Source: an uncultured Pelagibacteraceae bacterium (GTDB lineage Bacteria; Pseudomonadota; Alphaproteobacteria; Pelagibacterales; Pelagibacteraceae). From it: a stretch of DNA of 35,826 bases. How positions within the stretch are numbered: position 1 is the first letter of the stretch; each line of letters begins with the position of its first letter. The stretch lies in assembly GCA_902562645.1 (NCBI GenBank), contig CACETY010000003.1, forward strand, positions 81,569-117,394, read 5' to 3'. Below are positions 19,317-27,509 of the stretch, in pieces. The translations under genes were made by a program, and so were the position numbers. The notes beneath the pieces were generated by a model. It had not been told where the DNA came from. It saw nothing but the letters and a program-made list of their open reading frames with translations, and searched no databases.

Positions 19317-20210
19317 ATGGATTTTTTAATTTTCCAAGTTCCGATGTTAACTTTACAAGCCGTGCTAGATGGTTTGTTACTTGGAATTTTATTTGCTCTA
19401 ATTGCCTATGGAATGGCTCTCCAATGGGGAGTAATGAATATAATTAATATTGCACAAGGTGATTTAGTTATATTAGGAGGATACATTGCATACTTTATGT
19501 ATCTGTATGGAATTCATCCAGCATGGGGAGTAATAGTTTCACCAATAATAATGTATTTTGTTGGTGTAATAATTTATAAACTGGTAATTAATAAAGTAGT
19601 TGATAGAGATCTATTCATTTCGATTTTAGCAACTTTTGGAATTAGTATCTTATTCATGCAACTAATGAACTTTGCATTTGGTGCAGATGTCGTCCTTGCA
19701 AACTCAGGATATGGTACAACAATGCTGTTTGATAATTCTGTTACATTGCCAAACTCAAAGATTTTTTCAGCATTTATAAGTATTGTGTTTGCTATTGGAC
19801 TTGTGATTTATATGAAAAAATCTAAGCTTGGAAGGGCTATTAGAGCTACAGCCCAAAATGCTAGAGCTGCAAAAATATTAGGCGTAGACACTGAAAAAGT
19901 TTATGCGGCAACTTTTGGAATAAATGCTGCTCTTTGTGGAGTAGCAGGAGCACTTATTTCTATTACATTTACTATACACCCTTATATGGGCTTACCTTAC
20001 ACAATTAGATCTTTTATGATTGTAATTGTTGCTGGACTTGGAAATTTACCTGGTGTTGCTATGTCTGGAATGGGACTTGGGGTATTTGAGGAGTTTGCAG
20101 ATTACATTTTAGGAACAGAATTTAGAATTGGATCAGTATTTTTACTATTAGTTTTAATACTTGTTTATAGAAGATTTAAACTTTCAAGAAAAAGAGAATA
20201 TCTAAAATAA
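19317..20210 (+). CDS. livH: LivH-type ABC transporter permease (system 1)
   Basis: An inner-membrane permease of 297 residues with about eight helices. Family segments include YGMALQWGVMNIINIAQGDLVILGGY near residues 27-50 and the coupling region RAIRATAQNARAAKILGVD (about 171-189), which contacts the ATPases. Together with the LivM partner it forms the translocation channel for the preceding binding protein. It lies after the terminator, and its TAA shares its last base with the start of livM (TAATG). The gene symbol reflects family and position; the transported substrate is unproven. Confidence 0.9.
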   Translation: MDFLIFQVPMLTLQAVLDGLLLGILFALIAYGMALQWGVMNIINIAQGDLVILGGYIAYFMYLYGIHPAWGVIVSPIIMYFVGVIIYKLVINKVVDRDLFISILATFGISILFMQLMNFAFGADVVLANSGYGTTMLFDNSVTLPNSKIFSAFISIVFAIGLVIYMKKSKLGRAIRATAQNARAAKILGVDTEKVYAATFGINAALCGVAGALISITFTIHPYMGLPYTIRSFMIVIVAGLGNLPGVAMSGMGLGVFEEFADYILGTEFRIGSVFLLLVLILVYRRFKLSRKREYLK

Positions 20211-21259
20211 TGAACAAAAATATTATTTTATATGGTGCTATTTTAATATTTGGTATTGCTGCACCTTTTATTTTTCCAGCATTTAAAGTCCAATTATCAA
20301 TCCTTTGTATTTTAATAATTCTAGCTATTACTTGGAACGTCCAAGGTGGTGAAATGGGTTATAATACTTTTGGAAATATTTTGTTTTATGGACTGGGAAT
20401 GTATTTATGCGCCTCAGTTCAAGTAGGAATGTTTTTTCCTTTAGGAGAGTGGACTGAGGGTGGCGGAGAAAAAACTTTTGTTCATACTCCTGCTCAATTC
20501 TTTCAAGGTTTTGCAGTAGGCTTGGCAGTCGCAGCGGTAGTCCCAGCAATTATAGCTGGTCTAATAGGTTATTCAATTTTAGGTTTAAGAGGACATTACT
20601 TTGCAATTTGCACATTAGGTTTAGGGGTTGCAGCTGGAGAAATATCTGGTGGAATAGAAATCATTGGAGCAGGACAAGGTTTTACAACACCACCATTTCC
20701 TAATGTTGACAGGTTAGAAGCAAGAGGTGAGTTTTTCTACTTTTGTAGTTTTATAGTTTTGGTATTCACGTTTCTTGCAGTTAAAGCAATTTATTCAACA
20801 AGATTTAAACTTGTTCTTAATGCAATTAGAGATAACGAAGATAAAGCTGAAGCAATGGGTATTCAAACAATGAAATATAAAATTATTGGTTGGATGATCT
20901 CAGCATTTTTCTGTGGATTGGCTGGAGGTATCATGGGTGGATTAGTTGGGTATATAGACTCAACTGATGTTGCATTTGATGGAAGAGAAATGGGAGTATT
21001 CATGGTCTTGATGGCTATACTTGGAGGAAAAGGAACCTTGTGGGGCCCAGTAATTGGTGCAACTTTATTTCATATATTTAAAGAGGGTTTTTGGACTTTC
21101 TTCTTAGGTTGGCAGTATGTTGCTCTTGGAGTTTTGATTGTAGTAATTGTTATCTATTTCCCAGAGGGGATTATGGGTTGGTTGAGAGAAAAGTACCCAG
21201 AGAGATTTGGTGAGGTTGTGGATGAAGCAGATCGGAAAGCACAGGTTACACTTAAATGA
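20210..21259 (+). CDS. livM: LivM-type ABC transporter permease (system 1)
   Basis: The second membrane subunit (349 aa, about nine or ten helices). It has LivM hallmarks: ILGLRGHYFAICTLGLG (about 123-139) and the coupling motif VLNAIRDNEDKAEAMGI near 200-216. The C-terminus ends in PEGIMGWLREKYPERFG, typical of the family, followed by a short charged tail. The loop between the third and fourth helices (about residues 70-100, GEWTEGGGEKTF) is long compared with many LivM proteins. The start overlaps livH by one base, and its stop overlaps livG by four (ATGA). Confidence 0.9.
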   Translation: MNKNIILYGAILIFGIAAPFIFPAFKVQLSILCILIILAITWNVQGGEMGYNTFGNILFYGLGMYLCASVQVGMFFPLGEWTEGGGEKTFVHTPAQFFQGFAVGLAVAAVVPAIIAGLIGYSILGLRGHYFAICTLGLGVAAGEISGGIEIIGAGQGFTTPPFPNVDRLEARGEFFYFCSFIVLVFTFLAVKAIYSTRFKLVLNAIRDNEDKAEAMGIQTMKYKIIGWMISAFFCGLAGGIMGGLVGYIDSTDVAFDGREMGVFMVLMAILGGKGTLWGPVIGATLFHIFKEGFWTFFLGWQYVALGVLIVVIVIYFPEGIMGWLREKYPERFGEVVDEADRKAQVTLK

Positions 21260-21996
21260 GTATTTTAGAGGTTAACAATGTCAGTAAGTCATTTGGTGGA
21301 GTAAAAGCGAATGTTGACATATCCATGTCAGTTGAAAAAGGAAAAATCGTAGGTTTAATTGGGCCAAATGGATCAGGAAAAACTACATTGTTTAATTCTA
21401 TAGTTGGAACATATCCTATAGACCAAGGGTCAATTAAGTTTAATGGTAAAGAAGTTTCTGAATTACCAGTTCCAGTAATAGCTAAACTTGGTTTACTTAG
21501 AACTTTCCAGCAAACAAGAATTTATGGAAAATTGAATTGCGTAGATAATATGCTTATAAGTCACAAAGCAAGTGATGAAAGTTTAGTTTCTATATTTTCA
21601 CAGATACCTCAAAATCTTACAGAAAAAGCTGAAAATTTATTAAATTTTGTTGGATTATATCAAAAAAGAAAACTAAGAGCTGGAGATTTATCATTTGGTC
21701 AGCAGAAGTTATTAGAATTAGCAATGGCATTAATGAATGAGCCTGAGATGTTATTACTGGACGAACCGACTGCAGGCATCAACCCTACATTAATAAATGG
21801 AATTATTGATAGATTGATAAAAGTAAATCAAGATTTTGGAATTACTCTGCTAGTTATTGAACATAATATGAGAGTAATAATGCAATTAGCTGAAAGTATC
21901 TTTTGTCTTGCACATGGAAAAATGCTTGCAAATGGAACACCTGACGAAATTAAAAATGACAAGCGTGTGATTGACGCTTATTTAGGAGCTCAATAA
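21256..21996 (+). CDS. livG: LivG-type ABC transporter ATPase (system 1)
   Basis: A cytoplasmic ATPase of 246 residues. Walker A is GPNGSGKTT (36-44), the signature is LSFGQ rather than LSGGQ (about 146), Walker B is MLLLDEPTAG (about 165-174), and the switch histidine lies in VIEHNMRV. A phenylalanine in the signature is common in LivG subunits, so activity is expected. The insert LLRTFQQTRIYG is typical of the hydrophobic amino acid transporter ATPases. It overlaps livM by four bases and shares one base with livF. Confidence 0.92.
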   Translation: MSILEVNNVSKSFGGVKANVDISMSVEKGKIVGLIGPNGSGKTTLFNSIVGTYPIDQGSIKFNGKEVSELPVPVIAKLGLLRTFQQTRIYGKLNCVDNMLISHKASDESLVSIFSQIPQNLTEKAENLLNFVGLYQKRKLRAGDLSFGQQKLLELAMALMNEPEMLLLDEPTAGINPTLINGIIDRLIKVNQDFGITLLVIEHNMRVIMQLAESIFCLAHGKMLANGTPDEIKNDKRVIDAYLGAQ

Positions 21997-22781
21997 TGGC
22001 AAATCAATATGAAGTTCTTGGTAAAGCTCCTGGAGCAGAGGATTTAAAAAAACTATCGTCAGAAAATGTTCACTTAACTATCAAGGGTTTATCAGCTGGC
22101 TATGGCAAGATGGAAATTTTACACAATTTTGATTTGTTTGTAAGTAAAGCACAATCTCTCTGTTTGATTGGTCCTAATGGTGCAGGTAAATCAACTATAC
22201 TTCATTCAATATATGGTTTTACAAATATCTTTTCAGGAAAAATAGAAATTGATGGAAAAGAAATAACTAATCTCAGCCCTGCAGAAAAACTTAAGTCTGA
22301 GGGGATAGCATATATTCTACAGGATAATTCGGTTTTTCCAGATATGACTGTAGAAGAAAATCTTCTAATGGGTGGATATATTAAAGATAAAACAGAGGAG
22401 TCTTTTGAAGAAGCAGAAAGAGTTCTTCAAAAATATGAAAGATTAAGAAACAGAAGAAATCAACCTGCAAAAGTATTATCTGGAGGAGAAAGGCGACTAT
22501 TAGAAATCTCTCGAGCTTTAGTTATGAAACCTTCTATCTTGCTTGTTGATGAACCATCAATTGGGCTTGAGCCTAGATACATTCAAATGGTTTTTGAGAT
22601 TTTAGATGATCTTCAAAAAAATGAGAAAAAAACAATTATATTGGTAGAGCAAAATGCCAAAAAAGGTTTAGAGTTTGCTGATATTGGTTATGTTTTAGTT
22701 TCAGGAGAAACAGCTATTGCAGGTAAAGGAGATGATCTTTTAAATAATCCAGATGTCGGCCGTCTATTCTTAGGCGGTTAA
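21996..22781 (+). CDS. livF: LivF-type ABC transporter ATPase (system 1)
   Basis: The second ATPase (261 aa), with Walker A GPNGAGKST (59-67), signature LSGGE (about 162), Walker B ILLVDEPSIGL and switch region VEQNAKKGLE. It carries an N-terminal extension of about 27 polar residues (MANQYEVLGKAPGAEDLKK and on) before the ATPase domain starts, longer than the usual LivF of about 235 residues. Its ATG overlaps the livG stop by one base, and its TAA overlaps the next gene's ATG, so the permease operon continues into the AzlCD pair. Confidence 0.92.
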   Translation: MANQYEVLGKAPGAEDLKKLSSENVHLTIKGLSAGYGKMEILHNFDLFVSKAQSLCLIGPNGAGKSTILHSIYGFTNIFSGKIEIDGKEITNLSPAEKLKSEGIAYILQDNSVFPDMTVEENLLMGGYIKDKTEESFEEAERVLQKYERLRNRRNQPAKVLSGGERRLLEISRALVMKPSILLVDEPSIGLEPRYIQMVFEILDDLQKNEKKTIILVEQNAKKGLEFADIGYVLVSGETAIAGKGDDLLNNPDVGRLFLGG

Positions 22782-23485
22782 TGATAAACCTAAAATATTT
22801 TATCAAAGGAATAGTCTGCTCAAAAAAATTTGATAGCCCAGCAATTGCATTAGGGGCTAGCTTCATTGCTATTGGTGCCTTATTAAAAAATTTAGGGTTT
22901 AATATACAAGAAAGTATTTTTTCAACATTTTTAACCTATGCCCTTCCAGGATCATTAGTGATGGCGGAATCAATGTTAATTGGCGCGTCACTTGTAAATA
23001 TTTTTTTAGCAGTATGGTTGGTAAATTCTAGACTATTTCCAATGACAGTTTCAATAATGCCATTACTTAAACATGATAGCCAACCAAGATGGAAATATTA
23101 TATATCTTGTCACTTTGTAGCTGTTTCGTCGTGGTTGATTTTAAAAAGTAATTATGAGGAAATTGATAGGAAATATAGAATAGATTTTTGGATTGGTATA
23201 GGAACAGCAACTTGGCTAATTGCCATTTTTTCAACAGTATTAGGATTTTATGCCGCCGACTTTTTAAGTAAAGATATGATAATTGGACTTGCAATAGTAA
23301 ATCCAATTTATTTTATGTGTGCAATGATAGGAGTAATGAAAACTATACAACTTTCTTCTGCTATTATCCTGGGCGCATTTTTAGGTCCAATTTTTTATTT
23401 TTTTTCACCAGAATGGAGTGTTTTACTTGGTGGGTTGGTAGCTGGTTCAATTGCTTACTTTATAGGAGAGGTTTATGACAGCTAA
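22781..23485 (+). CDS. azlC: AzlC-family branched-chain amino acid exporter, large subunit
   Basis: A membrane protein of 234 residues with about seven or eight helices that matches the AzlC/YgaZ family: FAIGALLKNLGFNIQESIFSTFLTYALPGS-type opening (about 25-60, with a proline-glycine kink) and GIGTATWLIAIFSTVLG in the middle. With a small AzlD/YgaH partner, family members export branched-chain amino acids or analogues. It begins on the livF stop (TAATG) and overlaps azlD by 11 bases, so importer and exporter genes are translationally coupled in one operon. The substrate is inferred from the family only. Confidence 0.82.
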   Translation: MINLKYFIKGIVCSKKFDSPAIALGASFIAIGALLKNLGFNIQESIFSTFLTYALPGSLVMAESMLIGASLVNIFLAVWLVNSRLFPMTVSIMPLLKHDSQPRWKYYISCHFVAVSSWLILKSNYEEIDRKYRIDFWIGIGTATWLIAIFSTVLGFYAADFLSKDMIIGLAIVNPIYFMCAMIGVMKTIQLSSAIILGAFLGPIFYFFSPEWSVLLGGLVAGSIAYFIGEVYDS

Positions 23486-23801
23486 TATTGTTTTAGCAAT
23501 TTTAGTAACTTCTCTTGCAACTTATATTTCAAGATTTCTTGGTGCTTTAACTTCAGAAAAGATAGGAGAGACATCTAAAATTTATAAATGGTTTAATTGT
23601 GTGGCATATTCAACTCTTGCAGCTTTAATCTCAAGAATGTTAATTTTCCCATCTGGAGATCTTTCAGATGTGCATTATATTTTAAGGATAATTGTCATTT
23701 TATTATCAATATTAATTTTTTATATCACTAAAAGAAATTTAGTTTATCCAACCATATTATCTGCTATAATTTTAGCTACATTAAATAGTTTTGCTGTATG
23801 A
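23475..23801 (+). CDS. azlD: AzlD-family transporter small subunit
   Basis: A small hydrophobic protein of 108 residues with about four helices, the normal size for AzlD/YgaH. The N-terminal TSLATYISRFLGALTSEK fits the conserved TYLTR-like block, and SRMLIFPSGDLSD occurs between helices. It probably forms a complex with the preceding AzlC. The start ATG lies inside the azlC end, and its TGA overlaps the next ATG (ATGA), which couples it to the pentapeptide-repeat protein. Confidence 0.8.
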   Translation: MTANIVLAILVTSLATYISRFLGALTSEKIGETSKIYKWFNCVAYSTLAALISRMLIFPSGDLSDVHYILRIIVILLSILIFYITKRNLVYPTILSAIILATLNSFAV

Positions 23802-24304
23802 AAAAACTTTTTTTTATTATATTTTTTATAATATTTTCTAGTAATGCAAATGCTGGATGTGATGATCCAATAGCTGATGGTGTAGACTATTCTAAATGTA
23901 AATTTTCAGATGGTCAGGATTTACAAGGGACCTTTCTTCCTAACTCTAATCTCTCATTTGCTAGTTTTATTCAAGTAAATTTTGATAAAAGTATAATGAT
24001 GAATTCAGATTTAACATTTGGAACTTTTTCAGAGTCGTCTTTCATAAGAGCTAATTTATATGAGTCAAATTTAGGTGGTGGAAATTTTGAGCAATCAAAT
24101 TTTACAAGTGCTAACTTAACTAGAGTAGATTTTACAGGTTCTACTCTCATAGATGCAAATTTTCAGAATTCCAATTTAATGGAGGCAAACTTTACATCAT
24201 CTAATATTTTAAATGCAAATTTCGATGGTGCGAATTTAATTGGTGCTACTTGGACAATGGGAGAAATTTGTGGACCAGAGTCTATAGGTATTTGTAATAA
24301 ATAA
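23798..24304 (+). CDS. Secreted pentapeptide-repeat protein
   Basis: A 168-residue protein with a Sec signal peptide (about 1-19, ending NANA before G20) followed by consecutive A(N/D)(L/F)xx pentapeptides from about residue 40 to 150, such as SNLSF, ANLYE, SNLGG, ANLTR, ANFTS and ANLIG. This predicts a right-handed square beta helix of about five coils. Cysteine pairs lie near each end (C21/C34 and C157/C165) and may cap the fold as disulfides in the periplasm. Function is unknown; pentapeptide proteins range from DNA mimics to structural proteins, and export argues against a gyrase role. It is coupled to azlD by an ATGA overlap. Confidence 0.85.
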   Translation: MKKLFFIIFFIIFSSNANAGCDDPIADGVDYSKCKFSDGQDLQGTFLPNSNLSFASFIQVNFDKSIMMNSDLTFGTFSESSFIRANLYESNLGGGNFEQSNFTSANLTRVDFTGSTLIDANFQNSNLMEANFTSSNILNANFDGANLIGATWTMGEICGPESIGICNK

Positions 24305-24308
24305 ATTC

Positions 24309-25229
24309 GTGAAGAATCTTCTTAAATTAGATGGATTTGAAATTTCTTTTCATGAAAAATCTAAGAGGATAATAAATATAAAAATTGAGGATCAAATTAT
24401 TGATCGATTAGTGTTTCCGTTTAAAAAATTTAATATTACAGCATTAGAATATAAACCATTTACAAGGTTCACTATTGCAAAAAGTTTAGATGAAACTGCA
24501 TCTAATAAATTAAGTAATTTTTTAAACGAAATTATTAAAGATAGAGATACTGGTTGTTTTATAATTGGTCCAAAAAACAATTCTTCTAAAATAGATCAAA
24601 CATTTTTAGTTAAACTATCAACTGCAATAACCCACTTAATTGGAAATCCAAATCACGATTCAATGGCTGGAAAATACTATGCAAGGTTTCACGTTAAACA
24701 TGAAGATAATAGCGACTCATATCTTCGTAAGGCATATATAAATATGGATTTACATACTGATGGAACATATGTACGAGAAATAACTGATTGGATATTAATT
24801 TCAAAGCTAGAGGAGGAGAATGTGATTGGTGGAGAGACTGCTTTACTACATCTTGATGATTGGGAACATTTGTCTGATCTCTCAGATGACAAAATTGGAC
24901 AGCAAAATTTTATTTGGGGATCTCCAAAAAGTAAAAATATTGACTATAAAGTTGAACACCCTGTGTTTTCAAAAGATAGAGATGGCAAACCTATTATTTC
25001 TTACATCGATCAATTTCCTGAACCAAAAAATATGGATCAAGGACTGTTTTTACAAAGATTATCTGATGCTCTTGAGGGTAGTAAAAATAAGATAATTACA
25101 TCTTTACCAGTTGGTAGCGCTGTTGTAGCGAATAATTATTTTTGGTTACATGGTCGAAAACCTTTTAAAGAAAATAAAAATTTATCAAGAGAATTACTAA
25201 GAATAAGAGGTTCCTTTTTTAACAATTAA
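24309..25229 (+). CDS. glaH: Glutarate 2-hydroxylase (CsiD/GlaH-type Fe(II)/2-oxoglutarate dioxygenase)
   Basis: Expected to convert glutarate, 2-oxoglutarate and O2 to L-2-hydroxyglutarate, succinate and CO2 in lysine/glutarate catabolism. Conserved CsiD blocks occur throughout: ALEYKPFTRF (45-54), GKYYARFHVK (121-130), NSDSYLR (134-140), LLHLDDWEHL (189-198), YIDQF (242-246) and LHGR (280-283). Iron ligands H149, D151 and H281 and 2-oxoglutarate-binding R300 match those of the E. coli enzyme (H160, D162, H292, R311) with a constant offset of 11, so all spacings are preserved. Length is 306 aa. The start is GTG 24309, five bases after the previous stop. No L-2-hydroxyglutarate oxidase gene is in the window. 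Confidence 0.9.
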   Translation: MKNLLKLDGFEISFHEKSKRIINIKIEDQIIDRLVFPFKKFNITALEYKPFTRFTIAKSLDETASNKLSNFLNEIIKDRDTGCFIIGPKNNSSKIDQTFLVKLSTAITHLIGNPNHDSMAGKYYARFHVKHEDNSDSYLRKAYINMDLHTDGTYVREITDWILISKLEEENVIGGETALLHLDDWEHLSDLSDDKIGQQNFIWGSPKSKNIDYKVEHPVFSKDRDGKPIISYIDQFPEPKNMDQGLFLQRLSDALEGSKNKIITSLPVGSAVVANNYFWLHGRKPFKENKNLSRELLRIRGSFFNN

Positions 25230-25246
25230 GTGTAGAAAATACACTA

Positions 25247-26017
25247 ATGAAACTTGGATTTATAGGAACCGGCAAAATTACTTCAGCAGTAGTGACGGGT
25301 ATATGTAATTCTAAAATCAAGTATTCTAAAATTATTGTATCCGAAAGAAATAAAAAAATTTCAAAACAATTAAAAAAAAGTTTCAAAAAAATTTATATTG
25401 CGAAAAATAATCAAGATATTGTTAATGACTGTAATTGGATTTTTCTAGCAGTAACACCTACTGTTGCTAATCAAATTATACATAAGCTAAAATTTAAAAA
25501 GAGTCAGGTAATTGTAAGTTTCATATCAACAATGAATCTTCAAAATATTAAGAAAGCTATAAAAGTAAAAGCAAATATTTCGAGAGTAATTCCTTTACCA
25601 CCTATCTCTCTTAAAAAAGGACCAATTCCTATTTTTCCACCAAACAGGAAAGTTAAAAACTTTTTTAAACATCTAGGAACAGTTGTTGAAATTAAAAATG
25701 AAAAATTATCTAAAAATTTTTGGTCAACTTCTGGAATGATGGCACCTTTTTATGAATTATTAAGAACAATGTCTGAATGGTTAAATGAAAAGGGAATTCA
25801 AAAAGACCAAGCTCAGAGATATATAACATCTCTTTTTTTGGCGCTTTCTGAAGATGCTGTAGTTAATTCTAACAGAGATTTAAAAATACTTGTCAAAGAC
25901 TCCCAAACACCAAAAGGATTAAATGAGCAAGGTGTAAATGAATTAAAAAAAGCTGGTTTCTATAAAGCTACTAACAAAACCCTAAATAGTATTCTTAAAA
26001 GATTAAATAAAGTATAA
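25247..26017 (+). CDS. Divergent ProC-family (pyrroline-5-carboxylate reductase-like) protein
   Basis: A 256-residue NAD(P)-binding protein with the ProC layout: N-terminal Rossmann domain with GFIGTGKIT (4-12) and a helical C-terminal dimerisation domain. Typical ProC proteins carry SGSGPAY and SPGGTT in the substrate region. Here the equivalents read SGMMAPFYELL and TPKGLNEQGV, so the catalytic pocket has diverged. It may reduce another cyclic imine or act on a different substrate rather than make proline. It lies 17 bases after glaH and 6 bases before the second livG, in the same direction, so it shares the amino-acid transport/catabolism context. Confidence 0.75.
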   Translation: MKLGFIGTGKITSAVVTGICNSKIKYSKIIVSERNKKISKQLKKSFKKIYIAKNNQDIVNDCNWIFLAVTPTVANQIIHKLKFKKSQVIVSFISTMNLQNIKKAIKVKANISRVIPLPPISLKKGPIPIFPPNRKVKNFFKHLGTVVEIKNEKLSKNFWSTSGMMAPFYELLRTMSEWLNEKGIQKDQAQRYITSLFLALSEDAVVNSNRDLKILVKDSQTPKGLNEQGVNELKKAGFYKATNKTLNSILKRLNKV

Positions 26018-26023
26018 TTTTAT

Positions 26024-26800
26024 ATGCAGCAAGCTTCAAACATTCTGCAAATTGATAACTTATCAAAATATTTTGGTGGTTTGGCAGCTGTATCAAATTG
26101 CTCATTAAAAATAAAAGAAGGTTCAATTACAGGAATAATTGGTCCCAATGGATCAGGCAAAACCACTCTATTTAATCTTATAGCGGGCAATCTCAAATCA
26201 TCAGATGGAAAAGTATTATTTAATAAAGAAGATATAACAAACGTTCCATCTCATGAGCTTTTCTCAAAAGGTTTACTTAGAACCTTTCAAATAGCTCACG
26301 AGTTTTCAAATATGACTGTCCTTGAAAATTTAATGATGGTACCAGGTAATCAAACAGGTGAAATTTTAATAAATGCCCTTTTAAAACCAAATTTAATTAA
26401 AAAAGAGGAAGATATAATTAGAGCAAAAGCATACGAAGTAACTGAATTTTTAAATCTTAAACATCTAGCAAATGAACGTGCTGGTAATTTATCCGGAGGG
26501 CAAAAAAAGTTGCTAGAACTTGGAAGAACAATGATGGTGGATGCAAAGCTTGTTTTATTAGATGAAGTTGGAGCAGGGGTTAACAGAACATTATTAAAAG
26601 ACTTAGGAACAGCAATTTTGAGACTTAACAAAGAAAAAAACTATACTTTTTGTATGATTGAGCATGATATGGATTTTATAAGCAGAATGTGTGATCCAGT
26701 GATTGTAATGTCTGAAGGTTCTGTTCTTTTTGAGGGAACTTCTGAAGAAGTTAAAAAAAACGAAAAAGTTATAGATAGTTATTTAGGTAGAAAGAAGTAA
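26024..26800 (+). CDS. livG: LivG-type ABC transporter ATPase (system 2)
   Basis: An ATPase subunit (258 aa) of a second hydrophobic-amino-acid-type importer. Walker A is GPNGSGKTT (40-48), the signature is LSGGQKK, and the switch region is MIEHDMDFI. Walker B reads LLDEVGAGV around D180-E181, with V-G instead of the usual P-T after the catalytic glutamate; related substitutions are known among LivG-like ATPases. LLRTFQIAHEFSNMT is the family insert. It begins 6 bases after the ProC-like gene and abuts livF directly. It is only moderately similar to system 1 LivG, so this is a separate system rather than a fresh duplication. Confidence 0.9.
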   Translation: MQQASNILQIDNLSKYFGGLAAVSNCSLKIKEGSITGIIGPNGSGKTTLFNLIAGNLKSSDGKVLFNKEDITNVPSHELFSKGLLRTFQIAHEFSNMTVLENLMMVPGNQTGEILINALLKPNLIKKEEDIIRAKAYEVTEFLNLKHLANERAGNLSGGQKKLLELGRTMMVDAKLVLLDEVGAGVNRTLLKDLGTAILRLNKEKNYTFCMIEHDMDFISRMCDPVIVMSEGSVLFEGTSEEVKKNEKVIDSYLGRKK

Positions 26801-27508
26801 ATGGCATTTTTTGAAGGAAATAAAATGACAGGCGGATACGGCGATGGTCCTGATATTATCAGCTCGTGCACTATTAATGTTAATAGGGGTGAGATAGTAG
26901 CGATCCTTGGACCAAATGGAGCTGGTAAATCTACAGCAATGAAGGCAATGCTTGGCTTGTTAAATCTAAAATCAGGAAAAATATCAATTGATGGAGAAGA
27001 TATTTCTAAACTATCTCCTCAAGAAAGAGTTAAAAAGGGAATATCATTTGTTCCACAAACTAGAAATGTTTTTGCAGAACTTACTGTTAAAGAAAATTTA
27101 GAGGTTGGTGCTTTTTTAAGAACGGATAATGTAAACAATGTTATCGAAGAAATATATGATCTATTTCCAATCTTAAGAGAAAAAAAAGATCAAGTTGTTG
27201 GACAATTATCAGGTGGACAAAGACAACAAGTAGCTTTGGGACGAGCTCTAATGATAAAACCGTCTGTTCTTATGTTAGATGAGCCTACAGCAGGAGTTTC
27301 ACCAATAGTTATGGATGAATTATTCGAACACATTATCAGAGTTAAAAATACAAAAGTAGCAATCATTATGGTCGAACAAAATGCAAAGCAGGCTTTGAGT
27401 ATTTCTGACAGAGGATATGTGCTTGTAACTGGTGAAAATAAATTCGAGGGATCTGGCAAGGAATTATTAAATGATCCAGAAGTAAGGAGATCTTTCTTAG
27501 GAGCTTAG
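26801..27508 (+). CDS. livF: LivF-type ABC transporter ATPase (system 2)
   Basis: The second ATPase (235 aa, the usual length), with Walker A GPNGAGKST (37-45), signature LSGGQRQQ, Walker B LMLDEPTAGVSP and switch segment VEQNAKQALS. It lacks the N-terminal extension seen in the system 1 LivF. Its ATG immediately follows the livG TAA with no spacer, and the first permease gene begins two bases after its stop. Gene order here is ATPases before permeases, the reverse of system 1. Confidence 0.92.
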   Translation: MAFFEGNKMTGGYGDGPDIISSCTINVNRGEIVAILGPNGAGKSTAMKAMLGLLNLKSGKISIDGEDISKLSPQERVKKGISFVPQTRNVFAELTVKENLEVGAFLRTDNVNNVIEEIYDLFPILREKKDQVVGQLSGGQRQQVALGRALMIKPSVLMLDEPTAGVSPIVMDELFEHIIRVKNTKVAIIMVEQNAKQALSISDRGYVLVTGENKFEGSGKELLNDPEVRRSFLGA

Positions 27509-27509
27509 T

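Noticed and set aside
26551-26580. Inactivated ATPase in LivG2 because Walker B is followed by V-G, not P-T
   Set aside because: The catalytic aspartate and glutamate are intact, and this position varies in LivG-like ATPases.
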